Counted from the first letter of the stretch, positions 53,132 through 62,750 are shown. The stretch: 64,000 nucleotides of DNA from Sabulicella glaciei (GCF_026183895.1 NZ_JAPFQI010000023.1:1-64000), one strand, 5' to 3'. The notes: generated by a model from the sequence alone, not told the origin. Numbers and translations are program-made.

Positions 53132-54100
53132 ATGCCCCTTCTCGTCCGCCGCGCGGCGCTGCAGGCCGCGCTCGCCCTTCCCGCACTCGCGGCGCGGGCG
53201 CAGGGTCGCTGGCCGCAGCGCCCGGTGCGCCTGGTCGTTCCCTATGCGCCCGGCGGCGGCACGGATGTCTTTGCCCGCGCCCTGGCGGAAGGGCTTCGCC
53301 CCGCCCTTGGCCAGACGGTGACGGTGGAGAACCGCTCGGGCGGCAACGGCGTCGTCGGCAATGAGTTCGTGACGCGTGCCGAGCCGGATGGCTCGGTCTT
53401 CCTGGTGGATTCCGGCTCCTTCAGCCTGAACCCGCACATGGTGCCCAACCTGTCCTTCTCGCCGCTGCGCGACTTCACCCATGTCTCGCTGCTGTCTCGC
53501 TTCCCCTTGATGATGACGGTCGCGAACAACCAGCCCTTCGGCGACGTGCGCGCCCTGGTCGCGGCGGCGAAGGCGGCGCCGCGCAGCATCGGCTTCGGCA
53601 CCTCGGACGCCGCCATCTCGCTCGCCGGCAACCTCTTCGCGCGCCTCGCGGGGGTGGAGATGGTGGAGGTCACCTATCGCGGCGCCGCGCCCATGCTGAA
53701 CGACCTGATCGCCGGCCATCTGCCGGTGGGGTGGAACAGCACCGTCGCCGCCCTGCCGCACATCCAGGCCGGGCGGCTGCGCGCCTTCGGTGTCACCATG
53801 GCGGAGCGGACCGCCCTGCTGCCCGAGGTGCCGACGCTGCAGGAGGCGGGCGTGCCCGGCTACGAGTTCGCCGGCTGGTACGGCATGGCCGCGCCCGCCG
53901 GCCTCGACCCCGCCATCGCGGAAACCATGTGGAGCGCGATCCAGGCGGCCTTGCAGGAACCGGGCATCCGCGGGCGCCTCGCCGCCATCGGCGCCGACCT
54001 GAAGCCCCTCGGCCCCGCCGGCTTCACCGCCCTGCTGCGCGAGGAGGATGCGCGCTGGCAGCAATTCCGGCGCGAGGGGCTGCTCGGGCGCAGCGGGTGA
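53132..54100 (+). CDS. Tripartite tricarboxylate transporter receptor (Bug family), copy 5
   Basis: Periplasmic receptor, 322 residues. Signal LVRRAALQAALALPALAARA, core RPVRLVVPYAPGGGTDVF, ENRSGGNGVVGNEFVTRAEP, TYRGAAPMLNDLIAGHLPV and ALLPEVPTLQEAGVPGYEF. CGGAGGAAG precedes the ATG. It is co-transcribed with the MmgE/PrpD gene, with which it overlaps by four bases (GTGA). Confidence 0.93.
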   Translation: MPLLVRRAALQAALALPALAARAQGRWPQRPVRLVVPYAPGGGTDVFARALAEGLRPALGQTVTVENRSGGNGVVGNEFVTRAEPDGSVFLVDSGSFSLNPHMVPNLSFSPLRDFTHVSLLSRFPLMMTVANNQPFGDVRALVAAAKAAPRSIGFGTSDAAISLAGNLFARLAGVEMVEVTYRGAAPMLNDLIAGHLPVGWNSTVAALPHIQAGRLRAFGVTMAERTALLPEVPTLQEAGVPGYEFAGWYGMAAPAGLDPAIAETMWSAIQAALQEPGIRGRLAAIGADLKPLGPAGFTALLREEDARWQQFRREGLLGRSG

Positions 54101-55419
54101 ACGCGTCGGTCACGGAGGCGCTGGGCCGCTTCGTCGCGGAAACCCCTTGGGAGGCGATCCCGGAGGCGGTGCGGCGCGAGGCGCCGCGCGCCCTGCTCAA
54201 CCACCTGGGCTGCGCGCTGGGCGTGGCGCAGGACGATGCCGTGCGCTCCGCCCTCGCCGTGCTGCGCCCCTGGTCCGGCCCCGCGGTCGCAACCGTCTAT
54301 GGCCAGGGCACGCGGCTCGACCCCATGTCGGCCAGCTTCATCAATTGCGTGGCCGGCAACCTGCTGGATTTCGACGACACCCACCTGGCGACGGTGATCC
54401 ACCCGGCCGCTCCCGTCGCCCCCGTCGCCCTGGCCCTGGCCGAGGCGCGCGAATATTCGGGGCGCGAGGTGCTGCAAGCGCTGCTGCTGGGCATGGAGGT
54501 GGAGTGCCGCATCGGCCTCGGCGTTTCGCCGGGGCATTACGACCGGGGCTGGCACATCACCTCCACCTGCGGCGCTTTCGGCGCGGCGGCTGCGGCGTCG
54601 CGCCTGCTCGGCCTCGACGCCGCGCGCACGGCGCATGCGCTGGGCCTTGCCGCGAGCCAGTCGGCCGGCATCGTCGAGAACCTGCCGAATTCCGGCAAGA
54701 ACGCCAGCATGGGTCATGCGGCGCGCGCCGGCCTCCTTTCGGCGCTGCTGGCGGAGGCGGGATGGGACGCCGCGCCCGGCGCGGTGGAGGGACGGCTGGG
54801 CTGGGCGCGCGCCACCGGCGATGCGCCGGACGTCGCGGCGATGGCAGGCGAGCTCGGCACGCGGTGGGAGGTGTCGCGCATCACCTACAAGCCCTATCCG
54901 GCGGGCATCGTGTTCCACGCCGTCATCGAGGCAGCACTGGATCTGGGCGTCGCGGCGGAGGAGGTGGCGGAGGTTGTGGCGGAGGGCGACGCGCTGCTGC
55001 TGGCGCGCGGGGACCGGCCGGTGCGCAGCCGCGGCGATGCGCGCGTCTCCATCCACCATTCCGTCGCCCTCGGCCTCGTGCGCGGGCGTGCCGGCGTCGC
55101 GGAGTTCGAGCCGGCGGCCGTGGACGATCCTGCCCTGGCAGCGATGCGCTCGCGGGTGCAGGCGAGGCTGGATGCTTCCCTGCCGCGCGGCGCCGCGCGG
55201 CTGACCGCCACGCTGCGCGATGGCACGCGGCGCGTCGCGCTGGTTGAACACCCGACGGGAAGCGAGGCGCGGCCGATGAGCGACGCCGCGCTGGAAGCGA
55301 AGTTCCGCGACAATCTCCGCCTCGGCGGCTTCGAGGATCGCGCCGACGCGCTGCTGGCGGCGGTGCGCGGGCTGGAGCAGGCGGCGGGTGTGGGGAGACT
55401 GGCCGCGCTGCTGGCCTGA
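54097..55419 (+). CDS. MmgE/PrpD family protein
   Basis: A 440-residue protein of the MmgE/PrpD (2-methylcitrate dehydratase-like) family. Landmarks: ALLNHLGCALGVAQDDAV, FINCVAGNLLDFDDTHLATV with the conserved Asp-Asp-Thr-His, HITSTCGAFGAAAAASRLL, LPNSGKNASMGHAARAG (normally GxxxKxxHxGxAA), ITYKPYPAGIVFHAVIEAAL. Members include PrpD, aconitate isomerase and iminodisuccinate epimerase, so the reaction here is not fixed by sequence. Starts at GTG 54097 overlapping the Bug stop; likely acts on the compound that Bug binds. Confidence 0.92.
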   Translation: MNASVTEALGRFVAETPWEAIPEAVRREAPRALLNHLGCALGVAQDDAVRSALAVLRPWSGPAVATVYGQGTRLDPMSASFINCVAGNLLDFDDTHLATVIHPAAPVAPVALALAEAREYSGREVLQALLLGMEVECRIGLGVSPGHYDRGWHITSTCGAFGAAAAASRLLGLDAARTAHALGLAASQSAGIVENLPNSGKNASMGHAARAGLLSALLAEAGWDAAPGAVEGRLGWARATGDAPDVAAMAGELGTRWEVSRITYKPYPAGIVFHAVIEAALDLGVAAEEVAEVVAEGDALLLARGDRPVRSRGDARVSIHHSVALGLVRGRAGVAEFEPAAVDDPALAAMRSRVQARLDASLPRGAARLTATLRDGTRRVALVEHPTGSEARPMSDAALEAKFRDNLRLGGFEDRADALLAAVRGLEQAAGVGRLAALLA

Positions 55420-55461
55420 GCCACGCGCCGCTTGCGGAGGGCAACCGGGCGGCCTAGCCTC

Positions 55462-55477
55462 CCGACCGATCGGTCGG
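55462..55477. promoter_or_regulatory. 16-bp perfect palindrome upstream of ABC receptor
   Basis: ccgaccgatcggtcgg is perfect over 16 bases and has the ACCGatCGGT shape of many TetR-family operators. It sits 47-63 bases before the ABC receptor ATG. No TetR gene is in the window. Confidence 0.45.
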
Positions 55478-55524
55478 TCAGGCCCCTGGGCACGGTCGGG
55501 CGGAAGCGGAGGAAACAACACGCC

Positions 55525-57105
55525 ATGTCACGCCACCACCGGAAGGGCGGCCGCGCCGCCGCGCTCGCCTTCGCCCTGCTCGGCGCGGTTCTTCCGACGG
55601 CAGCGGGCGCGCAGACCCTGACGGTCGGGGCAGGCGCGCCGGTTTCCTCGCTAGACCCGCATTACCACCAGCTTCGCTCCAATGCGGAAGTGTCGCAGAT
55701 GCTGTTCGGCACGCTGCTGACCACCGACGCCCAGGCGCGTCTCCTTCCTTCCATGGCGGAAAGCTGGCGTCCGGTCGGCGATGCGGTCTGGGAGTTCACG
55801 CTGCGCGAAGGCATCCGCTTCCACGACGGCCGCCCCTTCACCGCCGACGACGTCGCCTTCACGGTCGAGCGCATCCCCACCGTCAGCGGCCCCGGCGCGT
55901 CCTACGGGACGCATGTGCGGCCGGTGCGCCGGGTGGAGGTGGTGGATGCGCGCACCGTCCGCCTGCACACCAACGGCCCCTTCCCGCTGCTGCCGGTGTA
56001 TTTCAGCCAGGTCTTCATGCTGGGGCGCGACATCCACGCCAATGCCTCCGGGGGCGACTTCAACGACGGCAGGGCCGCGATCGGCACGGGTCCCTATCGC
56101 CTCGTGTCCTACACGCCGGGCGACCGCATCGTCATGGAGCGCAACGACAGCTGGTGGGGCGGCACGCCGCACTGGGCGACGGTGAACTACCGCATCATCA
56201 CCAACGACGCGGCGCGCATGGCCGCGCTGCTCGCCGGCGACGTGGACTTCATCGACCAGATCCCCACGCGCGACGTCGCGCGGCTGCGGCGGGATTCGCG
56301 CTTCCGCGTGGCGGAGACGACGAGCCTGCGCACCATGTACGTCACGCTGGATTCCACCCGCACCCCGCCCGTGCCGGGAATTTCCGGCACCGAGGCGAAC
56401 CCGCTCGCCGATATCCGAGTGCGCCGGGCGCTGTCGCTGGCCATCAGCCGCCGCGCGCTGGTGGAGCGGGTGATGGATGGCGCGGCGCTCGCCACGATGC
56501 AGTTCATGCCGCCCGGCACCTACAGCCACATCCCCGACATGCCCGTGCCCGAGGCGGATCCCGCGGCGGCGCGCGCCCTGCTGGCCGAGGCCGGCTACCC
56601 GAACGGCTTCGCGCTCACCCTCGGCGGTTCCAACGACCGCTACATGAACGATTCGCAGATGGTGCAGGCGATCGGCCAGATGTGGACGCGCATCGGCATC
56701 CGCACCACGGTGGAGGCGCAGCCCTACGCCACCTTCATTGGTCGCGCGACGCGGCGCGAATTCCCGGCGGCGCTGCTCACCTGGGGCAACTCCACGGGCG
56801 AGGCGTCGGTGGTGCTGAACTCCGTCCTCCGCACGGCGGACCGGGAGCGCGGCCACGGCGCCGCGAACCGGGTGCGCTATTCCAACCCCGAGCTCGACCG
56901 ACTGGTGGGCGAGGCGGAAACCGAGATGGACGCGACGAAGCGCGAGGACCTGCTGCGCCGGGCGCAGCGCGCGGCGCTGGACGACGTGGCGCTGGTGCCG
57001 CTCTATCTCCAGCCAGCGCTCTGGGCGATGCGGAGCAGCCTCACCTACGAGGCGCGCGCCGACGAGCGCAACGACTTCGTGGCGGTCCGGCCGGCGGAGC
57101 GGTAG
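55525..57105 (+). CDS. ABC transporter substrate-binding protein, peptide/nickel type (family 5)
   Basis: A 526-residue periplasmic receptor of the DppA/OppA family. Signal peptide AAALAFALLGAVLPTAAGAQ, then TLTVGAGAPVSSLDPHYHQL, the conserved WEFTLREGIRFHDGRPFTADDV, and NTTGPYRLVSYTPGDRIV-like GTGPYRLVSY. The C-terminal ANRVRYSNPELDRLVGEA is typical. No permease or ATPase gene is nearby, so it is an orphan receptor that must borrow a transporter. Binds peptides, opines or glutathione-like ligands in relatives. Confidence 0.92.
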   Translation: MSRHHRKGGRAAALAFALLGAVLPTAAGAQTLTVGAGAPVSSLDPHYHQLRSNAEVSQMLFGTLLTTDAQARLLPSMAESWRPVGDAVWEFTLREGIRFHDGRPFTADDVAFTVERIPTVSGPGASYGTHVRPVRRVEVVDARTVRLHTNGPFPLLPVYFSQVFMLGRDIHANASGGDFNDGRAAIGTGPYRLVSYTPGDRIVMERNDSWWGGTPHWATVNYRIITNDAARMAALLAGDVDFIDQIPTRDVARLRRDSRFRVAETTSLRTMYVTLDSTRTPPVPGISGTEANPLADIRVRRALSLAISRRALVERVMDGAALATMQFMPPGTYSHIPDMPVPEADPAAARALLAEAGYPNGFALTLGGSNDRYMNDSQMVQAIGQMWTRIGIRTTVEAQPYATFIGRATRREFPAALLTWGNSTGEASVVLNSVLRTADRERGHGAANRVRYSNPELDRLVGEAETEMDATKREDLLRRAQRAALDDVALVPLYLQPALWAMRSSLTYEARADERNDFVAVRPAER

Positions 57106-57111
57106 GGACGC

Positions 57112-57954
57112 TCACCAGCCTGGCAGGCTGAAGGCCCACTGCGCCGCCAGCCCGACCTGGAAGGCGGGCGAGTCCCGGTTCAGCCCCGCCCCGACCGAAA
57201 GGCCGATCACCGGCCCGCCGGACAGGCGGTGGCGGATTCCTGCCTGGATGATCTCGTAGTCGCGTTCCCCGCGCTCGCCCTGCTCGCGCGCATAGGTCAC
57301 GACGAGGGCCGTGTCGCGCGTGATGCCCTGGCCGACCGAGGCGTTGACGAACCAGCGATGCGGCCTTTCGCCCGGCAACGGGTCGAGCCGCGCGGTCCAG
57401 CCGAGGTTGAGATGGACGCCCAGCGGCCGCTCGCCGCGGATCAGCGTCCGGCCGATCAGCGCGACGAGATCGGCTTCCTGCCCCGGACGGCCGGGGCCAT
57501 AGACGGCGCGCAGCCGCGCCAGCACCCCCAGCGCCGGCCACGTGCCGCGCCCGCCCGACACCTCGTAGAGCAGGCCGAGCCGCGTCACGCCGCCCCAGGC
57601 CGGGATGCGCCCGCCATCCTGGCCGCCCTCCCCCTCGACGGAGGAGTCCAGGCGGCGTCGCGTCTGCAGGTTGCCGTAGGCCGCCAGCTGCCCGATGCGG
57701 AACTCGAGCCCCGGCGCCACGCCCACCTCCATTTCCGCCTCCAGCGAGGTGGTGCCGCGCCAGCGCCCGGTGCGCGCCCTTTCGTGGAAGCCGACGATGG
57801 CGAGTTCCGCCGCGCCCGGCGCGGCTGCCAGCGGATCGGTGATCTCGAACGGATCATCGGCCAGTTCCAGGGGTTCGTCGGCGGCCAGGGCCGGCGTGGC
57901 CGAAGCCAAGGCAGCCGCCACGACCATCAACGAGCCTGCCGCTGCGCGACGCAT
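57112..57954 (-). CDS. Outer-membrane beta-barrel protein
   Basis: A 280-residue exported protein. Signal peptide SLMVVAAALASATPALAADE, an acidic stretch ELADDPFEITDP, then amphipathic beta-strands ending QVGLAAQWAFSLPGW with an aromatic C-terminus. The pattern resembles small outer-membrane barrels of the Phenol_MetA_deg-type family. Function unknown. Convergent with the ABC receptor (six-base gap). Divergence from the molybdoenzyme leaves 84 bases upstream on the same strand. Confidence 0.72.
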   Translation of the reverse strand: MRRAAAGSLMVVAAALASATPALAADEPLELADDPFEITDPLAAAPGAAELAIVGFHERARTGRWRGTTSLEAEMEVGVAPGLEFRIGQLAAYGNLQTRRRLDSSVEGEGGQDGGRIPAWGGVTRLGLLYEVSGGRGTWPALGVLARLRAVYGPGRPGQEADLVALIGRTLIRGERPLGVHLNLGWTARLDPLPGERPHRWFVNASVGQGITRDTALVVTYAREQGERGERDYEIIQAGIRHRLSGGPVIGLSVGAGLNRDSPAFQVGLAAQWAFSLPGW

Positions 57955-58038
57955 CGTCCTGCCTCCCACTGATCCAGCGGCAACGTGACGTCTGTCAGAG
58001 GGTTGCAGCGGCCGAAATCCGCTCCTGCGGCGACCTGC

Positions 58039-60351
58039 TCAGGCCTCCGGCTTCGCGGAGGGCGGCTCGAAGGCGCGGATGGGCGGCAGGTTGCCGGTGA
58101 AGCGCTCCACCTCCACCACGGTGAGCTGCCCGGTGCAGCCCTGGGCGAGGGCCGACGTCCCCACATCGCGCGTCAGCACGTTCGGGTTGCCGTGGACGCA
58201 GAGGGGCCGGTCCTCCTCCGGGTTCTCCGGATCGTACCAGGCGCCGGTCGGCAGTTGCACCACGCCCGGCCGGATGTCCGGGCTGACCCGTGCCGCAGCA
58301 AGGCAGGCGCCGCGCGCGTTGAACAGGCGGATGATGTCGCCATCGGCGATGCCGCGCGCCTCGGCATCCGCCGGGTGCAGCATCGCGACCTCGCGCCCCC
58401 GGTGCTTCGCCGCTGCGCTGTGCCCGCCGAAATCGAGCTGGCTGTGCAGCCGCGTCGCCGGCTGGTTGGCGATCAGCTGCAGGGGTGTCGCGGGGGCGGG
58501 AACATCCTCGGGCGGCAGCCAAGCCGGGTGGCCGGGGCAGCTGGCCTCGCCGAATCCGGCGACGGTCTCGGAGAAGATCTCGATCTTGCCGCTGGGCGTC
58601 GGCAGCGGGTTGGCGTCGGGGTCTTCGCGGAAGGCGCGCCACGGTCCGCCATCGTCCGGCGCCTGCGGCAGGCGCAGGCTGCCCGCTTCCCAGAAGGCGT
58701 CGAAATCCAGCGCCGGCGCGCCCTGCGCGCGAAGCGCCTCCTCCGTCCGGGCATAAAGGTGCCGCAGCCATTCGCGGCTGCTGCGGCCTTCGGTGAAGAC
58801 CTCGTCCACTCTGAGCCGTCGGGACAGTTCGGCGAAGATGTCGTAGTCGTCCCGCGCCTCGCCGAAGGGCTCGACGATGCGGTGCATCGCCACCATCAGC
58901 GGGTCGTGGGAGCTGTAGCCGATATCCTCGCGCTCCAGCGTCATGGTCGCGGGCAGGATGATGTCGGCGTGGCGCGCCGTCGCGGTCCAGGCGAGCTCGT
59001 GCACCACCAGCGTGTCCACGCGCGCGAAGGCCTGGCGCAGCCGGTTCAGGTCCTGATGATGGTGGAAGGGATTGCCGCCCGCCCAGTAGACCAGCCGGAT
59101 CTCCGGGTAGCGGCGTGTCTGCCCGTTGTAGCGATACTCCGTGCCCGGATTGAGCAGCATGTCGGCGATGCGGGCGACAGGGATGAAGTTGCCATGCCGG
59201 TTGCGGCCCTGCGACAGGGTCGGCCCCGGCACCGCGTTGGCGCGGCGCCCGTAATAGCCGATGGCACCCAGCGCATAGCCATAGCCGCCGCCGGGCAGGC
59301 CGATCTGGCCCAGCACCGCGGCGAGCACCGCGCCCATCCACACCGGCTGCTCGCCATGCTCGGCGCGCTGCAGCGCGTGCGCCACGGTGATGAGCACGCG
59401 GCGGCCCTGCAGCCTTCGCGCCAGGGCACGGATCTGCTCCGCCGGCACGCCGGTGATCCGCGCGGCCCAGTCGGCATCCTTGGGCTGCCCGTCCGCCTCG
59501 CCCAGCAGGTAGCGGGCGAAGACCGGCCAGCCCACCGTGTAGCGGTCCAGGAATGCCTGGTCGTGCCGGCCTTCCGCGACGAGCGTGTGGACCAGCGCCA
59601 GCATCAGCGCCGTGTCGGTGCCGGGGATGCCGGGGATCCATTCGGCCCCCGATTCCTCCGGCAGGTCGCCGCGCAGCGGGCCGACGAGGATGAACTCGCA
59701 GCCCCGCGCGCGCGCCGTCTCCATCGCGCCGCGCTCGACATGCTCGCTGATGCCGCCGCCCGCGACCATGGCGTTGCGCAGCGCCATGCCGCCGAAGGCC
59801 AGCACCACCTCGCTGTGCTGCGCCACCTGGTCCCAGGTGACGTTGTTCTTGGTGAGGTCCTCGTAGTTGCCGAGGACGTGCGGCACGATCACGGAGGCCG
59901 CGCCCGAGCTGTAGCTGTTGACCGAGGCGACGTAGCCGCCGAAGGCCGCGTTCAGGAAACGGTGGATCTGGCTTTGCGCATGGTGGAAGCGCCCGGCGCT
60001 GGACCAGCCATAGGAACCGCCGAACACGGCGCCCGCGCCGTGCCGCATGCCGACCCGGCGCAGCTCCCCGGCCAGCAGGTCCAGCACGGCGTTCCATTCC
60101 ATGGGCACGAACTCGTCGCGGCCGCGCCGGTCGTCCGGGCCGGGGCCGCGCTCCAGCCAGCCGCGACGCACCATGGGCTGCGCGATGCGCGCCGGGTGGC
60201 GCAGCGCCGCGGGGAAGTTGTCGATGATGCCGTTCGGGTCCGGGTCGCCCGGGTGCGGGCGCACCAGCAGCTCCCCGTCCCGCATGGCCGCGGAAAAGAC
60301 GCCCCAGTGCGAGCTGTGCGGCCGGAACGGAGGGGCGGGGTCGGTGCTCAT
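58039..60351 (-). CDS. Molybdopterin-dependent oxidoreductase, DMSO reductase/BisC type
   Basis: A 770-residue Mo-bisMGD enzyme of the DMSO reductase family. The Mo-ligand serine lies in GGSYGWSSAGRFHHAQSQ, the pattern of biotin sulfoxide, TMAO and DMSO reductases; there is no N-terminal Cys cluster motif and so no 4Fe-4S centre. No twin-arginine signal is visible, so it is probably cytoplasmic like BisC. Further strings: VPMEWNAVLDLLAGEL, IPGTDTALMLALVHTL, WAGGNPFHHHQDLNRL, and C-terminal GCTGQLTVVEVERFTG. It probably reduces an S- or N-oxide. Confidence 0.9.
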   Translation of the reverse strand: MSTDPAPPFRPHSSHWGVFSAAMRDGELLVRPHPGDPDPNGIIDNFPAALRHPARIAQPMVRRGWLERGPGPDDRRGRDEFVPMEWNAVLDLLAGELRRVGMRHGAGAVFGGSYGWSSAGRFHHAQSQIHRFLNAAFGGYVASVNSYSSGAASVIVPHVLGNYEDLTKNNVTWDQVAQHSEVVLAFGGMALRNAMVAGGGISEHVERGAMETARARGCEFILVGPLRGDLPEESGAEWIPGIPGTDTALMLALVHTLVAEGRHDQAFLDRYTVGWPVFARYLLGEADGQPKDADWAARITGVPAEQIRALARRLQGRRVLITVAHALQRAEHGEQPVWMGAVLAAVLGQIGLPGGGYGYALGAIGYYGRRANAVPGPTLSQGRNRHGNFIPVARIADMLLNPGTEYRYNGQTRRYPEIRLVYWAGGNPFHHHQDLNRLRQAFARVDTLVVHELAWTATARHADIILPATMTLEREDIGYSSHDPLMVAMHRIVEPFGEARDDYDIFAELSRRLRVDEVFTEGRSSREWLRHLYARTEEALRAQGAPALDFDAFWEAGSLRLPQAPDDGGPWRAFREDPDANPLPTPSGKIEIFSETVAGFGEASCPGHPAWLPPEDVPAPATPLQLIANQPATRLHSQLDFGGHSAAAKHRGREVAMLHPADAEARGIADGDIIRLFNARGACLAAARVSPDIRPGVVQLPTGAWYDPENPEEDRPLCVHGNPNVLTRDVGTSALAQGCTGQLTVVEVERFTGNLPPIRAFEPPSAKPEA

Positions 60352-60439
60352 CGCGAAGTCTCCGTGGGACGGTGACGGGTTCGGGGCAGGGTAACGGGTC
60401 GCCGGGGGGCTGGCCATGACGCCCTGGCGCCGCGCCGAC

Positions 60440-61429
60440 TCAGCGCGCCCGCAGGCCCAGCGTCCGCACCGCGTCGCGCTCCTCCGCCACCTGCTCGGCC
60501 AGGAAGGCCGCGTAGTCGGCGGTGTTCTTGTACATCAGCGGCATGTCCAGCCGCTCCAGCGCCTGCAAATGCTGCGGGTCGTGCAGCGCATCCTTCAGCC
60601 CGTCATGCAGCGCCGCCACCGTCTCGGCGGACATGCCGCGCGGCCCCACCAGCCCGTAGGGCGAGGCGAAGACGAGGTCGGTGCCGGTTTCCCGAAGCGT
60701 CGGGGCCTGGGAGAAGCGGCGCGGCCTTTCGGCGCCCCAGGTGACCAGAAGGCGGAAGCTGCCTTCCTCGACCATGGGCGCCCAGCCGCTGGAGTCCACC
60801 GCCGCGTCCACCTGCCCGCTCATCAGCGCCTGCACGTTCTCGCCGACGCCGCGGTAGGGCACGTGGGTCCAGCGGATGCCCTGCGCGCGGCCGATGCGCT
60901 CCATCCCCACGAAGGCGGTGCTGGCCGCGCCTGCCGTGCCGTAGTTGATCTTGTCGGGGTTGGCCTTGGCGTAGGCCAGGAACTCCGTCCAGGTCTGCCA
61001 GGGCGCGTCGCGGCGCACGACGACGCCGATGAGATAGCCGGTGAGGTGCAGGACGGGCGCGCAATCCGCCGTGGGATCGGCGTCGATGTCGCCGGTCATC
61101 AGCATGCTGCGCACCGCGGTGATCGGCAATGTGGTCAAGGTCAGCCCGTCCGGCGCCGCCGTGCGCATGGCGAGGATGCCGAGCGAGCCGCTGGCGCCGG
61201 GCCGGTTCTCCACCATCACGGTCTGGCCGAAGCGCCGCGTGGCGGCCTCGGCCAGGACGCGCATGTGCACGTCGGTGGAGCCGCCGGGCGAGAACGGGAC
61301 GATCAGGCGGATCGGCCGCGACGGCAGCGCCCGCTGCGCGGAAGCCAGGCCGGGCGCCGCAAGCGCGGCGCCGGCGCCGAGCAGGCCGCGACGGCCGATG
61401 GTCCCGATGGAGGATTGGCGGATTCTCAT
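60440..61429 (-). CDS. Tripartite tricarboxylate transporter receptor (Bug family), copy 6
   Basis: Periplasmic receptor, 329 residues. Twin-arginine-like signal GTIGRRGLLGAGAALAAPGL ending ASAQR, then LPSRPIRLIVPFSPGGSTDV, ENRPGASGSLGILAMRTAAP, PYRGVGENVQALMSGQVDA. Starts at ATG 61429. Downstream of it is the molybdoenzyme, 88 bases away on the same strand; no TctA/B nearby. Confidence 0.93.
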   Translation of the reverse strand: MRIRQSSIGTIGRRGLLGAGAALAAPGLASAQRALPSRPIRLIVPFSPGGSTDVHMRVLAEAATRRFGQTVMVENRPGASGSLGILAMRTAAPDGLTLTTLPITAVRSMLMTGDIDADPTADCAPVLHLTGYLIGVVVRRDAPWQTWTEFLAYAKANPDKINYGTAGAASTAFVGMERIGRAQGIRWTHVPYRGVGENVQALMSGQVDAAVDSSGWAPMVEEGSFRLLVTWGAERPRRFSQAPTLRETGTDLVFASPYGLVGPRGMSAETVAALHDGLKDALHDPQHLQALERLDMPLMYKNTADYAAFLAEQVAEERDAVRTLGLRAR

Positions 61430-61583
61430 GAGGACGCTTCCGTTCTTTTCCCGAGGTTCCATTGACTCGCATGGATTTCGTCCCGCCGTAAGGGCTGGGT
61501 GCCGGCCCCTCGCCCTCGGGACATGGGCTCGCCGGCTCGCGCCGGGGATGCTGAACTGCGCGCCGGGAATCAGGAGACGAAGC

Positions 61584-62750
61584 ATGGCGACGAACACGGC
61601 GGAGATGCCGCCCCTCGACGAGGCGGTGCTTCCGCCCGGCATCCGCTCGCGCTTCGTCAGCGGCGTCAACGGCATGCAGATGCACGTGCTGGAAGCGGGA
61701 CACGAGGCGAAGGACCGTCCCTGCGTCCTGCTGCTGCACGGCTTTCCGGAGATCGCCTATTCGTGGCGCACGGTGATGCCGGCCCTGGCCGAAGCCGGCT
61801 TCCACGTCGTCGCGCCCGACCAGCGCGGCTATGGGCGGACCACGGGCTGGGACCCCGAATATGACGGCGACCTCCGCTCCTTCCGCCTGCTGAACCTGGT
61901 GGGCGATGCGCTCGCGCTTCTTTCGGCCCTCGGGGTGCGCTCCGTGCACGCGGTGGTGGGGCATGATTTCGGCGCCTCGGTGGCGGCCTGGTCCGCGCTG
62001 GTGCGGCCCGACGTGTTCCGCTCCGTCGCGCTGATGAGCGCGCCCTTCGCAGGCCCGCCCTCCCTGCCCTTCGGCACTGCCGACGCGCCGCCGCAAGCCG
62101 CCAAAGCCGGCCCGGACATCCACGAGGCGCTGGCCCGGCTCCCGCGCCCGCGCAAGCACTACCAGTGGCACTATTCCACGCGCGCCGCGAATGCGGAGAT
62201 GTGGCGGCCGCCGGAGGGCGTCCACGCCTTCCTGCGCGCCTATTTCCACAACAAGAGCGCGGACTGGGCGGAGAACCAGCCCAAGCCGCTGGCAGGCTGG
62301 ACCGCAGAGGAACTCGCGAAGCTGCCCACCTACTACGTCATGGATCTGGATCGCGGGATGGCGGAAACCGTCGCCCCCCACATGCCGGGCGCGGCGGATG
62401 TCGCGGCATGCCGCTGGCTGCCCGAGGCCGAGCTGTCCGTCTACAGCACCGAATACGCCCGCACCGGCTTCCAGGGCGGGCTGCAATGGTACCGATGCCG
62501 GACCGAGGGCGTGAACGAACCGGATCTGCGCGTCTTTTCCGGCCGCACCATCGACGTGCCCTCCGTGTTCATCGCCGGGGCGCAGGATTGGGGCATCCAT
62601 CAGACGCCCGGTGCCCTCGACGCGATGCAAAGCCGGGCCTGCACGCAGATGCTGGGCTGCCACCTCATCGAGGGCGCAGGCCATTGGGTCCAGCAGGAGC
62701 AGCCGGAGGCGGTGACGGACCGGCTGCTGGAGTTCCTGCGGCGGGGCTGA
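61584..62750 (+). CDS. Alpha/beta hydrolase, epoxide hydrolase-like
   Basis: A 388-residue alpha/beta hydrolase. The oxyanion-hole motif LLLHGFPEIAYSWR (HGFPE), nucleophile elbow VVGHDFGASVA (Asp nucleophile), acid in GAQDWGIHQTPGAL and His in EGAGHWVQQEQPEAV match epoxide hydrolases and fluoroacetate dehalogenases. CAGGAGACG precedes ATG 61584. Divergent from Bug copy 6 across 154 bases. Confidence 0.9.
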   Translation: MATNTAEMPPLDEAVLPPGIRSRFVSGVNGMQMHVLEAGHEAKDRPCVLLLHGFPEIAYSWRTVMPALAEAGFHVVAPDQRGYGRTTGWDPEYDGDLRSFRLLNLVGDALALLSALGVRSVHAVVGHDFGASVAAWSALVRPDVFRSVALMSAPFAGPPSLPFGTADAPPQAAKAGPDIHEALARLPRPRKHYQWHYSTRAANAEMWRPPEGVHAFLRAYFHNKSADWAENQPKPLAGWTAEELAKLPTYYVMDLDRGMAETVAPHMPGAADVAACRWLPEAELSVYSTEYARTGFQGGLQWYRCRTEGVNEPDLRVFSGRTIDVPSVFIAGAQDWGIHQTPGALDAMQSRACTQMLGCHLIEGAGHWVQQEQPEAVTDRLLEFLRRG

